In this document: in pieces, positions 36,882 to 46,372 of the stretch | How the letters are laid out: each line of letters opens with the position of its first letter | How positions within the stretch are numbered: the stretch's first letter is position 1 | Assembly: GCA_000283575.1 (NCBI GenBank) | Contig: AP012044.1 | Coordinates: forward strand, 3,658,001 to 3,722,000 | DNA from: Oscillibacter valericigenes Sjm18-20 | GTDB lineage: Bacteria > Bacillota > Clostridia > Oscillospirales > Oscillospiraceae | DNA: 64,000 bases | Reading direction: 5' to 3' | Program-made: the position numbers and the translations under genes | Notes under the pieces: model-generated | What the model was told of the DNA's origin: nothing | The model's database searches: none | The model's input: the letters and a program-made list of their open reading frames with translations, nothing else

Positions 36882-38561
36882 TTATATGGTCAACAGCTTT
36901 TTATAATCTTCTGTATGGGCAATAACGCGGCAGGATTTGAGCAGGTCCGCATCCTCGGCTTTCCATGTGTGCTCCGACTTGGACGCCTTTCTAATACAGG
37001 CATAATTATACCGGTCTGTCGAATAGAGCTTCAGTCCGCTGGCGACACAATCCTTTAGAAATTGTGTATCCTCACTTTTGGACCCGTCAATAAACTTAAT
37101 TTTGTCGAAGACGGTTTTTTTAACAATTAAAGCGGAACCCGACATAAAGGAGACATACCTGTTTTCAAAGCCCGCCCCATAGATGGCAAGCGTGTTGCTG
37201 TCCTCAAAATAGATAAAGTAAGCCTGCTTTCCCACAATATCGGCATCCGTATAGGTGAATGCATTCATGAGGTCTCCCGTGAAGTCCGGGCCGTAATAGT
37301 TGTCATCGTCAAATTTGGACACGTAGTCAAATTTAGCGTTCTCTATGGCATAGTTCAGGCATTCTCCCAATCCCTTTGATTCATCCACATGAAATACCTT
37401 TACATGCTCATACTTTTCAGCACACTTACGCCATTGGTCCATATCCATGCTGTTCCGGTTTAAAATGACGATCAATTCTTTGTTTGGATACTTCTGCCTG
37501 CTGTAGTTATCCAGTACATTTTGCATGCAGTGCTGACGTATGGTGCTGGTGATGATACTGACGCCGGGTGGTTCCTCCGCCTCGTGTTTCAAGCCGAGTT
37601 TATCCGCGATCTCGTTGAGGCGATGCCTGTAGGTGTGTTTTGCAAGAACCGCCCGGGTGCCCTGAACGGACAGTCTCCGGTTTTCCTCGGGATCGTTGAT
37701 CAGTAATTTCAGAGATTCGGACGGGCCGCTGTCGCCTTTTGGAATTTTTACGATGCCACCGAATAAATTTTGAATTCCCAGCGAGGGGCTGCTGATAACC
37801 GGCGTACCGCAGGCCAGAAGTTCAAATACTCTCCGAGAAAACATGGTGGGACTGTCCTGTACGATATTCACATTTAAAAATACAGAGTATTTTTTATAAA
37901 TCTCGCACATTTTTGCATACGGTACAGAGCCCTTGATATATGGCCGGTAAATCGCCGGATAGATGAAATTGTTATTTGCCGTGTTCGGATTTCTGTCATA
38001 GATATGAAGGCCATAATCAAACGCCGGCTTTAACATTCGCTCCATCTCCCGGACCCTGACGGGATGGTGGTTGTACCAGGAGCCGGAAAAAGCGACGCTG
38101 CCCAGCTTTTCGCGGTCCCGATCAACCGGATTGTGAATTCTTGGCTGGGCCGCGAACGGCAGGACATAGACTCGTTCGTGGTTCAGCTTTTCCCGATATT
38201 TTGGAACGCTGTCCGCATCCGTGGTGAACACATAGTCGAAATAAGACGCGGCTGTTAAAAAAATATCGAAGTGAATCGGGTCCTCCTTATTCCAGAAAAC
38301 CGTGGGAATCTTGTTGGCTTTGCACCAATCTACGAGGCATTTAAGCGTATTGTCGGTTTTTAACTGGAGGTTCTCTATTTTTTTTACCCATGCGCCGCCG
38401 TTCCCGTTCCAAGCCGACTCCACCAGTAAAAAATCCGGCGTTTCCCTGGCCATAGTCTCCGCCCAGTTTCCGGGCTCCAGGGGAATCAGCGTACAGTCAT
38501 ATTGAAAACAGATATAGCTGAATTCGTCCAAAATACAAGCAATTTTCAATTTGTCACTCAA
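36882..38561 (-). CDS. Two-domain glycosyltransferase (CgeB-like + GT2)
   Basis: About 559 residues. Residues 1-330 resemble the CgeB/YkvP glycosyltransferases (VAFSGSWYNHHPVR, SRRVFELLACGTPVISS). Residues about 335-559 are a family 2 glycosyltransferase (VSIITSTIRQHCMQNVLDNY, KFDDDNYYGPDF with the metal-binding aspartates). The start is taken as the TTG at 38561 because AGAGGTGAT sits seven bases before it; a further in-frame TTG overlaps the preceding stop. Two transfer activities in one chain would build a disaccharide unit. Confidence 0.82.
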   Translation of the reverse strand: MSDKLKIACILDEFSYICFQYDCTLIPLEPGNWAETMARETPDFLLVESAWNGNGGAWVKKIENLQLKTDNTLKCLVDWCKANKIPTVFWNKEDPIHFDIFLTAASYFDYVFTTDADSVPKYREKLNHERVYVLPFAAQPRIHNPVDRDREKLGSVAFSGSWYNHHPVRVREMERMLKPAFDYGLHIYDRNPNTANNNFIYPAIYRPYIKGSVPYAKMCEIYKKYSVFLNVNIVQDSPTMFSRRVFELLACGTPVISSPSLGIQNLFGGIVKIPKGDSGPSESLKLLINDPEENRRLSVQGTRAVLAKHTYRHRLNEIADKLGLKHEAEEPPGVSIITSTIRQHCMQNVLDNYSRQKYPNKELIVILNRNSMDMDQWRKCAEKYEHVKVFHVDESKGLGECLNYAIENAKFDYVSKFDDDNYYGPDFTGDLMNAFTYTDADIVGKQAYFIYFEDSNTLAIYGAGFENRYVSFMSGSALIVKKTVFDKIKFIDGSKSEDTQFLKDCVASGLKLYSTDRYNYACIRKASKSEHTWKAEDADLLKSCRVIAHTEDYKKLLTI

Positions 38562-38575
38562 AGCTGTATCACCTC

Positions 38576-39313
38576 TCAATCTGCTTTTGGCTTTTCAAGA
38601 AGCTCAATTTTGGCCATAAGCTGTCGGTTCTTTTCCGAACAGGCCCTGCTGATATCCATCCAATACCGCTCGATATTGATGAATTTGTTTTCCGCCTGCT
38701 CAACCATGCTATAATCCAGAGTGGAAAGTCTTCTCTGCGTAATTTTCTTTCTCCGTTCCGCGGCAAGACAAATCCAGCTTCCAATAAAATGAACCTTCCG
38801 AATAATGAAGTAAGGATTGATTTCTTTAAGGAGCGACGACAGGCAATAGGTTCTTTTATGATCGTGGTAATCCATGATTCCAAAGGGCGTCGTTATGATT
38901 ACTCTGCCGTTTGGAATCAGTACCTCGTATATTTTTTCATACAAAAGACGCGGCTGAATCAGATGCTCAATAATTTCGGTCGCGATTACCGTATTATATT
39001 GATCTGCACCAAAATCATAGGTCAAAGCATTTGCATGAATAAATCTCACTTTTTCCGCGACCTCGTCCTCCTCTTGCTGCAATTCCTTAACAGCATATTC
39101 GATGGCATCGCTTTCCACATCAATCCCCGTAACCTCAAACCCGGTTCTTCCAAGTAAAATGGGGACAATTCCCTGGCTGCAGCCGATATCCAGTATTTTG
39201 GGCCCGGCGGTCTGCGCACAGATCCAGTGGATTCGTTCCCGGTTCGCCCGTTGAGTCGCTGTGTCAAAGATCCTTCCATAGTAGACCTCGTTGATCTGAT
39301 CGTGATTTGCCAT
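38576..39313 (-). CDS. SAM-dependent methyltransferase
   Basis: 245 residues. Motif I is KILDIGCSQGIVP (about residues 39-51), with GIDVESDAIEYA and ATEIIEHLIQP after it, a class I methyltransferase of the type that modifies sugars or O-antigen-like glycans. The C-terminal 60 residues are helical and charged, probably a coiled coil. It lies between the two glycosyltransferases and is likely to methylate the glycan. Confidence 0.88.
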   Translation of the reverse strand: MANHDQINEVYYGRIFDTATQRANRERIHWICAQTAGPKILDIGCSQGIVPILLGRTGFEVTGIDVESDAIEYAVKELQQEEDEVAEKVRFIHANALTYDFGADQYNTVIATEIIEHLIQPRLLYEKIYEVLIPNGRVIITTPFGIMDYHDHKRTYCLSSLLKEINPYFIIRKVHFIGSWICLAAERRKKITQRRLSTLDYSMVEQAENKFINIERYWMDISRACSEKNRQLMAKIELLEKPKAD

Positions 39314-39349
39314 TTAATAAGCCCCTTTTCCTTTATATGAAAGTGGCTG

Positions 39350-40432
39350 TCATGTTGCTGATTGAATTGACGCTGTTATCGGTTTTAGGATACTGACAAT
39401 CTTTTCCACCCGCCTGGTCCACGAATTTTCTGTGGCAAGTTTAATATAGTCCTGTTTTTCGCCTTTCGACGCCTTTATGGCTTCCTCAATCTTAATAACA
39501 CTTTCCTTTCCCGTACCTGCCGTCCTGATATACGGAGCCAGCGCGGCGCATTCCCGGATGGGCGTTGCGACCACAGGAATGCCGGCTGCAAGATATTCAT
39601 ACATTTTGATGGGGTTTGCAGAATTCGTCATATCTCTGACCTGAAAAGGTATAATCCCCGCATCAAAATTTTTCACGTAATTTACCAGTTCGGGATACTT
39701 TTTAGCCCCTAAAAAGTGTACATTCGGAATGTCTTTAACCCCGCAGGTGTCACAATTTTCGGGTCCTATTAAGACAAATGCCCAGTCCGGGCGCTCTTGA
39801 GCCATCTCTTTAATCAGATGGAAATCAATCCAGGACTCCAGCGACCCGGTAAAACCGACCACATACCGGTACGCTTCTTTCAGGCGCTTCATATCCTTCG
39901 GAATGGAGATATCCTCTTGCATAAACTGTCGGATGTCCGCGCCGTTGGGTACTAAAAATGCTTTATTCGGACATCGGGTGTCTACCAACTCCAACAGCCG
40001 CCGGGATACGACAAAAATTACATCCGAGGATTTTATACATTCGTCCAACCCATCCTGCCAGAATGAAAATTCATCTACGCTCTCGTCCAGATAATCAAAA
40101 ACCGTAAGATCCGGTACCACCATATCCCGGCAGCTGAAAGTGGGAGGGTAAGATACCCAAAATATTTTTTCAGTATCCGTCATGATCGCCTTTATACCGG
40201 GATCTGCAAGTGTCTTGGATAAGTCATTGGAGATACAAAGGTTCTTGTTAACGGTCCAGAAGATGCCTTTTCCATCATCCGTCTTATTTGTAAAGATAGC
40301 AAAATGCCCCTGCCGCGCAAATTCCGCAAAGAGTTGGTGTGGTCTTTGAAAAATGGCCCCGTTCCAATTGACTGTCGGCGGATAAATGAAGGTAAACTTT
40401 CTTTCAGGCTGTCTGCTCTCATGTTCAATCAT
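39350..40432 (-). CDS. Glycosyltransferase, GT-B fold
   Basis: About 360 residues from the ATG at 40432. GFTGSLESWIDFHLIKEMA, then VLIGPENCD and the donor-binding block NPIKMYEYLAAGIPVVATP identify a GT1/GT4-type sugar transferase. The longer frame reaching back into the previous gene is excluded because GGGAG lies seven bases before this ATG and the family start IYPPTVNWNG comes soon after. It is the second gene of the operon. Confidence 0.88.
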   Translation of the reverse strand: MIEHESRQPERKFTFIYPPTVNWNGAIFQRPHQLFAEFARQGHFAIFTNKTDDGKGIFWTVNKNLCISNDLSKTLADPGIKAIMTDTEKIFWVSYPPTFSCRDMVVPDLTVFDYLDESVDEFSFWQDGLDECIKSSDVIFVVSRRLLELVDTRCPNKAFLVPNGADIRQFMQEDISIPKDMKRLKEAYRYVVGFTGSLESWIDFHLIKEMAQERPDWAFVLIGPENCDTCGVKDIPNVHFLGAKKYPELVNYVKNFDAGIIPFQVRDMTNSANPIKMYEYLAAGIPVVATPIRECAALAPYIRTAGTGKESVIKIEEAIKASKGEKQDYIKLATENSWTRRVEKIVSILKPITASIQSAT

Positions 40433-40455
40433 ATAATTTCTCCCAAAATTGGTCA

Positions 40456-41736
40456 CTAAACTCTGTAAATACTTACTCCGTCCATTGGATGGACCGTACG
40501 CTGTGTGTCGATGATGACTGCCGGAGATGCCATCAGGGCTATAATCTCCGGGACATTGTATGGGAGCGCCTTTTGCTTTGCGGTAATGACAAGGCAATCG
40601 GCATTTTTCAGGCACTCTTCAAACGAGTCTTTCTGAAATGGATAGCTTTTGGGAACAAGAGGGTCATATGCTTTTACGGTTGCCCCCCGCGCTTCAAGTT
40701 CTTTGATAATTTCAAGCGCCGGGCTGGATCTTGTATCCGCACAGTAATTTTTCATTGCGAGCCCACCGACGGCGATAACCGCCCCATTAACCTGTTTACC
40801 GGCCGATTCAAGCGCGTTAATTGTTATTTGGGCAATCTGGGCAGGCCTGCTCCGGTTGAGTTCACGTGCAGTCTCCGCCAGCGTTAAGGAAATTTCCGGA
40901 ACCGCTACCCTCAAATAGGCAAGCGCGTTTGGCAGGCAGTATCCGCCAACCCCCGGGCCTGAGACCAGCATGGAAACCCTGGGGTTTACATTGGCCAGCG
41001 CTCTGAGATCTTCGCCATCGATGTTTAAAGCGGCGGCAGCATCACTGATCTCATTCGCAAGCGCGATGTTCACATCACGGTGAATGTTCTGAACCACTTT
41101 TGCCATTTCCGCCGTACGAATGTTTGAAGCTTTATAAATCTTGTTTTTGGTAATGGTCTGCCAATAGAGTCCGGCGGCCTGATAACTCCCCTCATCGATC
41201 CCCGCGAGGATCATTGGATTCTTTTCGAATTCCTCAAATGCTCTGGTTTCCATCATTGTTTCCGGGCAATAAGCGAGGTAAAAAGGCACGTTTCGCTCCC
41301 TGAGCCTGGGAGCTATCACGTTTTCGCACGTACCCGGAATCATTGTAGACCGCAAAATAATGAGGTCATTTGGAACAAGGACGCTTAATATACAATCAAT
41401 AGCGGCCAGAATCGGCGATAAATCCTTTTTACCGTCAGGGAGATCCCTCATTCCCACCGAGATTAGAAAAGCCGAAGGTTTATCGCTTTCTCTCACAAGT
41501 TTTGTCCCAATATCCAGCTTATTCGATTCGATCAAAGTCTGTGCAAGAGAGCTGATATGAATGTCGCGATAGTATTCTTCAATTTTAATTTCACCTGCTT
41601 TTATGCGGTGAATTGCTTCTTCATCTACATCTATACCAAAAACATGGCTGCCGGAGAGTGCGATCCAGCAAGCCATAGGTAATCCAACATGGCCAAGGCC
41701 AAGTACATAGGTTTCCAACTTGTTCACCCTTTGCAT
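40456..41736 (-). CDS. UDP-glucose/GDP-mannose dehydrogenase family protein
   Basis: 426 residues. N-terminal NAD-binding LGLGHVGLPMA, central AEMAKVVQNIHRDVNIALANE, and the catalytic cysteine in GPGVGGYCLPNA (Cys267). The family oxidises UDP- or GDP-sugars to uronic acids; the WecC-like spacing suggests an N-acetylmannosaminuronate type, but this is not certain. It opens the glycan operon and would supply its sugar donor. Confidence 0.92.
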   Translation of the reverse strand: MQRVNKLETYVLGLGHVGLPMACWIALSGSHVFGIDVDEEAIHRIKAGEIKIEEYYRDIHISSLAQTLIESNKLDIGTKLVRESDKPSAFLISVGMRDLPDGKKDLSPILAAIDCILSVLVPNDLIILRSTMIPGTCENVIAPRLRERNVPFYLAYCPETMMETRAFEEFEKNPMILAGIDEGSYQAAGLYWQTITKNKIYKASNIRTAEMAKVVQNIHRDVNIALANEISDAAAALNIDGEDLRALANVNPRVSMLVSGPGVGGYCLPNALAYLRVAVPEISLTLAETARELNRSRPAQIAQITINALESAGKQVNGAVIAVGGLAMKNYCADTRSSPALEIIKELEARGATVKAYDPLVPKSYPFQKDSFEECLKNADCLVITAKQKALPYNVPEIIALMASPAVIIDTQRTVHPMDGVSIYRV

Positions 41737-42049
41737 ATTGTTTTTCTATACTATGCAAATGTAAATCTCCATGTAACGGCGGCTTACCGGACCGCAAGAT
41801 TAACCCTGCCGCATAGATTACGTAACCCAGAGACGTGGCGGACAAGTCCACGCCGCGGAAAAAAGCAAGGACAGCCAAGCCGGCTATGGTAAAATGAGCG
41901 CATGGATAAACAAATAAGTCTGTCCAGCCGAGCGATGAACCGGCACAGGTACGGACAAAAAAGAATTTCTGACGCGGATAAACAAAGGAGCTTATCGCCC
42001 CTACGTCCTTTGACTTCCGGAAAAACCGCGTCTTTCGTGTCAGCAGGCC

Positions 42050-42175
42050 ATGGGGGCGGTCTCATATATGCAGATCATGACGTCGGGGCTTTCCGGCAAG
42101 CTTCTTGCGGAGCTTCTGGAGATGAATACCGAGATAACCGTCATGCTTCATATCTGGCTGGTGGACCAAAAGTAA
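42050..42175 (+). CDS. Small ORF of unknown function
   Basis: 41 codons, MGAVSYMQIMTSGLSGKLLA and on to MLHIWLVDQK. It has a plausible amphipathic helix, but no ribosome site that I trust, and the frame is open for a few codons upstream. It may be a gene fragment. Confidence 0.25.
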   Translation: MGAVSYMQIMTSGLSGKLLAELLEMNTEITVMLHIWLVDQK

Positions 42176-42227
42176 GTCAATAGAGGCTATTAAGGGGAAA
42201 ACTAGCAACCTATTCCTCTACGTCATT

Positions 42228-42323
42228 ATGGTCGACCGGAAAAAATATCCGAATGGCTTTTATTTCGACGTACCGGGCCACGGCAAAGACTTTGCCGCAA
42301 AGCGGGCGCTTATCAACCTTTGA
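42228..42323 (+). pseudogene. C-terminal fragment of an unknown protein
   Basis: The frame reads VIMVDRKKYPNGFYFDVPGH then GKDFAAKRALINL and stop. It looks like real protein sequence without a proper start, so it is probably the tail of a lost gene. The family is not recognised. Confidence 0.25.
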
Positions 42324-42537
42324 GATCATATAGGTATTTTCCCTCTTCCCCCAGGCCCGGTAGGGCAGGCGGGTAGCTTATAGTGCTAAGATTTCTTCAT
42401 GTGCCTAGTTGCTTTTGCAAGAGCAATATAATTCATCATTATTAAGCAAAGAATATCTCACAAATTCAGGAGATAATCTTGATAATGCGATAGATTTGTG
42501 GTAGGATAAGGTATCTATTATGAACGGAGAATTCAAT

Positions 42538-42747
42538 ATGCAAGTTTCTTATGATAGATTATGGAAAGTTCTAATAGACAAAAAGATGAACCGTACAAAG
42601 TTAAAAACTGAAGCCGGAATCAGTTTTAATGTTCTTGCAAAATTGGGGCGCAATGAGCTTGTTTCGATGGAAAGCCTACAGAAAATATGCAAAACTCTTA
42701 AATGCGATATAGGGGATGTTGTAACCTTTAATGTAGAAGAAAAATGA
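42538..42747 (+). CDS. Small Cro/C1-type HTH regulator
   Basis: 69 residues from the ATG at 42538, with GGAG eight bases before it. The whole protein is one XRE-type domain: LWKVLIDKKMNRTKLKTEAG, then LAKLGRNELVSMESLQKIC and LKCDIGDVV. This class of minimal repressor often accompanies mobile or restriction genes. It lies 230 bases before a double DUF1599 gene in AT-rich DNA. Confidence 0.88.
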   Translation: MQVSYDRLWKVLIDKKMNRTKLKTEAGISFNVLAKLGRNELVSMESLQKICKTLKCDIGDVVTFNVEEK

Positions 42748-42974
42748 GAGTTTGTAATAAAGAATTGTTGCGTCTGATAACTCGCCTCGCAGAAAATATG
42801 ATTTTCGATGCTTTTGGGTGTTTATTTTCATGAATCTTATAAAATTCTTTAGATTTAAAGATATTTTGAAACAAGGGACTATTTGGTTTATAATAGCTGA
42901 GGTTTTACCGGAATGGAAAAGTGGCAGCAAAAAAATACGAATTTTTGAATAATATGATGAATACGAGGGAAAAC

Positions 42975-43577
42975 ATGGAGCAACAACTGTTATATGAATT
43001 TGATAAAGTCATTGAATATTGCTTTGATCTATTTAAGAAAAAAAATTACGACTATGGTCCTACTTGGCTTCTCTTTAGATATCAATCTTTAAATGATGAA
43101 ATATGGAGAAAAGCAAAACGCATCCGGACATTAGAGGATCATAAAGATAATGCATGCATTTCTGAGGGAAGAGATGTTGAATATGTTGGAATAATTAACT
43201 ACTGCATTATGTTTTTAATAAGGCTTGAAAATATTGAAGGAATTCCTTCAATAAATTGCATCACAGAAGATATGTCAGGTTTTGAAAACATCAACAACGA
43301 TACAATTTATGATGCTTATAAAGCGATTGTATCTAACATAAAGGAACTTTTAATTAAAAAAAATACCGATTATGGTGACGCTTGGAAAAGCATGTCAATG
43401 TGTTCTTTGACGGATCAAATAATCATTAGGGTATATCGTATTAGAAAAATTTTATCAAATAATGGTCAGTGCTCTGTATCTGAGGGAATTGTTGCGCAAT
43501 TGAATGACATAATCAATTATTGCGTTTTTGCATTAATTAAAATGAATACTGGTTTGATTGCTTTTCAGGTGATATGA
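42975..43577 (+). CDS. Double DUF1599 protein
   Basis: About 200 residues made of two copies of the same domain. Copy 1 has KKKNYDYGPTWLLFR, DEIWRKAKRIRTLE and GIINYCIMFLIRLE. Copy 2 has KKNTDYGDAWKSMSM, DQIIIRVYRIRKIL and DIINYCVFALIKM. DUF1599 is found in phage and bacterial proteins linked to nucleotide modification, but its reaction is not known. The ATG at 42975 has GAGGG five bases upstream; a GTG at 42921 is an alternative start. Strongly AT-rich, suggesting transfer. Confidence 0.82.
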   Translation: MEQQLLYEFDKVIEYCFDLFKKKNYDYGPTWLLFRYQSLNDEIWRKAKRIRTLEDHKDNACISEGRDVEYVGIINYCIMFLIRLENIEGIPSINCITEDMSGFENINNDTIYDAYKAIVSNIKELLIKKNTDYGDAWKSMSMCSLTDQIIIRVYRIRKILSNNGQCSVSEGIVAQLNDIINYCVFALIKMNTGLIAFQVI

Positions 43578-43721
43578 ATAGATGAGATGTAATCACTATG
43601 CAGGGACAGATCAAGAGGCTATTCGTGCGTGTACTGGATTCGGACAGCAGCGGTAAGGAGCCGGTGCAGAAAAAATGCCAAAGGCGGGAGCAAGCTGAAC
43701 GCCTTCAGTTTCAATCCCAGC

Positions 43722-44489
43722 CTACTGCGGACATCCACTGTGCCGGATTGATATGGGTGGCGCATCGATACCTGCAAAGGCTACCAGCGCTTTCCTGGAA
43801 TGAAAGCGGCCACAAGCAGAAGCGTAGATATCGAATGCCTTATCTTCACTAAAATTATAGCCGTGCTTTTTACACCGCTTCTGGTATCTGGCCGTGAAGG
43901 ATTTTTCAGAAAGCTCACAGACACACTCGCAGTGCCAGAACGTATCCACCAAGTCTACCTACTTCTCACTTCCATCCGCCCTGACCGGGCTGCCGAAAAG
44001 GCGGTTCACATCGAGGAAAGCAGTATCCAGCAAGGAGATCAGGTTGTTTTTGAGCATGGTTTACAGTTTGGAATACTGCTGCTGCCGGTAGCAGGTTTTT
44101 AGCTTCAACCGAGTATCTCCCTCAGGAAAATACTTCGGCAATGTAAGCCAGTGGTGAAGACCATAGTTTTCCAGCTTCACAGCGTCCTTTCTATCGGTCT
44201 TAGCTCGCCTCAAACTATTGTTCCCGTAGTCATGCACCAGCACTGCGTTGACCACGGAGACATAAAACCCCGCATCGTGGAGCAGCCACGCCACCGCCGC
44301 ATGGTAATTGCCTGTAGATTCCATCACCCCGCGGGTCTCACCGTTCAGGCTTTTGAGCATCTTTGCCTTCGCTCAGTTCGCTGTCGGTGTGCTGGATTTC
44401 AAAGGGAGAGACTACCGCTTCTTCAAAGGGACGCATGACCGCAATCATACTTTTTTACCCTTGGAGACGTCAATGCCAACAGAGTTCAT
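43722..44489 (-). pseudogene. IS110-family transposase remnant
   Basis: From the ATG at 44489: MNSVGIDVSKGKK (RuvC-like first aspartate), shift, IAVMRPFEEAVVSPFEIQH, shift, LNGETRGVMESTGNYHAAV and RRAKTDRKDAVKLENYGLHH. Then in another frame FWHCECVCELSEKSFTARY joins directly to RFHSRKALVAFAGIDAPP, so about 60 residues between are deleted, and the C-terminus is lost. Not functional. Confidence 0.85.
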
Positions 44490-44918
44490 TTGCTTTCCTC
44501 CGATACACAAATCCGCAACCGGAACTCATCATTTTCTCATTGCCGATTCAATCTATTGTGTGACGCGAACTCTCCGGCACTCCGATAGGCTCAACCTGCT
44601 TAAATCGAACGCTTCAATAAGAGGATGGCTAACTGTCTTTCGTTCGGACATGAGAGCCCAAGAAAAAGCTGGTCAACCAGTTCTCCTCTTATTGTAGCTT
44701 AGGCACGAGATGGAAAGAATACCGGACTGGCTGCCGGATTTCCAACCAAGCTTATTGTAATAGAAAGGGAGTCCTCGTTCTTGTGATAGTAGTATAGTTA
44801 AATTTTTAGCTTTATGATCTGAAAGACTAGACGGACAGACGCACTTTTTATCCAGAATTATAGTGGCTAATAGGGATAAGCTTACTCACCATATGCATTT
44901 ATTAAGACTCTCTTCCCT
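44490..44918. other. Intergenic, nothing recognised
   Basis: No supported gene; probably DNA between element remnants. Confidence 0.4.
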
Positions 44919-44969
44919 GCTAAAAAGCAATAAAGGCCGCAACTGCCCTAAACAGCAATTACGGCCTTT
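44919..44969 (-). terminator. Terminator beside IS3 copy 2
   Basis: On the minus strand AAAGGCCGTAATTGC pairs with GCAGTTGCGGCCTTT through two U-G pairs and is followed by ATTGCTTTTTAG. Without the IS3 element it would lie roughly 140 bases after the gene at 46373-47500, so it was probably that gene's terminator. Confidence 0.7.
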
Positions 44970-45041
44970 CTGATTCAAACTTTTTCATATTTTTGGAGAA
45001 GTCAAGAACCGTGCAGAATGTGAACACCCAAAATCTGGGGC

Positions 45042-45864
45042 TTATGCGGCCAGGCCTCTGGCGGCCTGGCGATACATGGCCGGCGGCAGGCCGCCGGGGT
45101 TAGCGGTGTAGATTCGCTGGCGGTTATAGTAGGTCATGATGTACCGGAACACGATGCTCTTAACCTGTGCCATGGGCATCTGCTCCGTCCTGATTCGATA
45201 GAGTTTTTCTTTCTTCAACGTAGCAAAAAAACTCTCCATCCTGGCGTTGTCGTAGCAGCGGCCCGTGCCGCTCATGCTTTGAACCGCGCCGTATTGCGCC
45301 AGCACCTTTTGAAATGAGGAGCTGGTAAATTGGTTTCCGCGGTCGCTGTGCAGGGTCATTCCATAGGCTCCCTGCGCCTGGCAGGCAGACCGGAAAGCCC
45401 GGATACACAGCTCCTTCTTCATGTTGTCATCCATGGCAAGACCGACGATCTCTCCGTTATAACAGTCCAGAACTGCCGCCAGGTACAGCTTGCCGTCCTG
45501 ACACTGGATCTGCGTGATATCTGTCAGCCACTTCCGGTTAGGGGTGTCTGCGGTAAAATCCCGGTGAATCAGGTTCTCCGCCTTCTGCGCAGCCAAGTCT
45601 GCTTTTGTCAGACTGTTGGAGTGACGAGGAGCGCGATGGCAGGCCTTCACGCTTCATGGCCCGCCGTACGCTGCTTCGGCTTTCCCGGATACTATGCTGT
45701 GTAAGCACCAGAAGAATTCGGCCAACACCATAATTGTCATTGTCCGGGTTTTCATTATAAATCTCTCGTATTTTGACCAGAAGCAGCTGCCACGGTTTTG
45801 GCTTGCCAGCCGACTGCAAAGAGCGGTAGTACCCGGATTCACTGACTTTCACAACCCGACACAT
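45042..45864 (-). pseudogene. IS3-type orfB transposase, one frameshift
   Basis: Frame 1 runs from MCRVVKVSESGYYRSLQ to VRRAMKREGLPSRSS; frame 2 from KACHRAPRHSNSLTKADLAA to the end with WLTDITQIQ, LHSDRGNQFTS and ARMESFFATLKKEK. The 33-base deletion removed the original orfB start codon region. The break between MKREGL and KACHRAP is at the same place as in copy 1. Confidence 0.88.
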
Positions 45865-45890
45865 GGTATGAATGCAGAACCGCTCCGGCT

Positions 45891-46178
45891 TTACCGTTTC
45901 CGGTCTTTGGCGAAAAAGCCCAGCGCATCCTTGAGAATCTCATTGGCTTTCCGCAGCTCGGCGATTTCCTTTATTAGCCGGCGTTCGTTCTCGGAAAGCG
46001 GCGCGTCGCGGCGAGTGCCGCTGCCGACGAAGGCGTGATCTCCGAATGCCTTTCGTTTTTGCCGCCACTCCGCCAGAGAGTAGTACGGAATGCCCAGCTG
46101 TGCCCCCGCCTGCTTCACGCCGATTTCATTGGACAGCTTGACCGCTTCTTCTTTGAACTCCTTGTCATATTTGCGCAT
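45891..46178 (-). CDS. IS3-type orfA, copy 2
   Basis: Nearly identical to the orfA of copy 1 (MRKYDKEFKEEAVKLSNEIG, GVKQAGAQLGIPYYSL, then the same coiled coil). Intact DNA-binding subunit without an intact partner. Confidence 0.9.
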   Translation of the reverse strand: MRKYDKEFKEEAVKLSNEIGVKQAGAQLGIPYYSLAEWRQKRKAFGDHAFVGSGTRRDAPLSENERRLIKEIAELRKANEILKDALGFFAKDRKR

Positions 46179-46372
46179 TCCAAACACCACCTTGTTCTTC
46201 CTTTGATTCTATCACTTTTGGGGTGTTTGCCCTCTGCACTTCTATGATATCCCTCCATTTTCGACTGTTTTATGGGACCTGAATTACGCACAAAAGGGAA
46301 AAGCAGTTCACAAATGACATATAAGATTTTCCGAGTTATTACGTTTAACCGTGATAGCTACCTTCAAAGATT

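Larger units (their letters stand above)
41737..42537. other. Accessory gap with short coding-like stretches
   Basis: About 800 bases upstream of the glycan operon. Two short plus-strand frames (42050 and 42228) look coding but are orphaned; they may be remains of a larger element. No clear promoter for the glycan operon was found. Confidence 0.4.
44994..46257 (-). mobile_element. IS3-family element, copy 2
   Basis: 1264 bases, TGGAG at both ends, with a 3-bp target duplication TTT (44991-44993 and 46258-46260). It is highly similar to copy 1 but lacks 33 bases before orfB, a deletion between two AACCGCTC repeats that are still present in copy 1. Confidence 0.88.
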
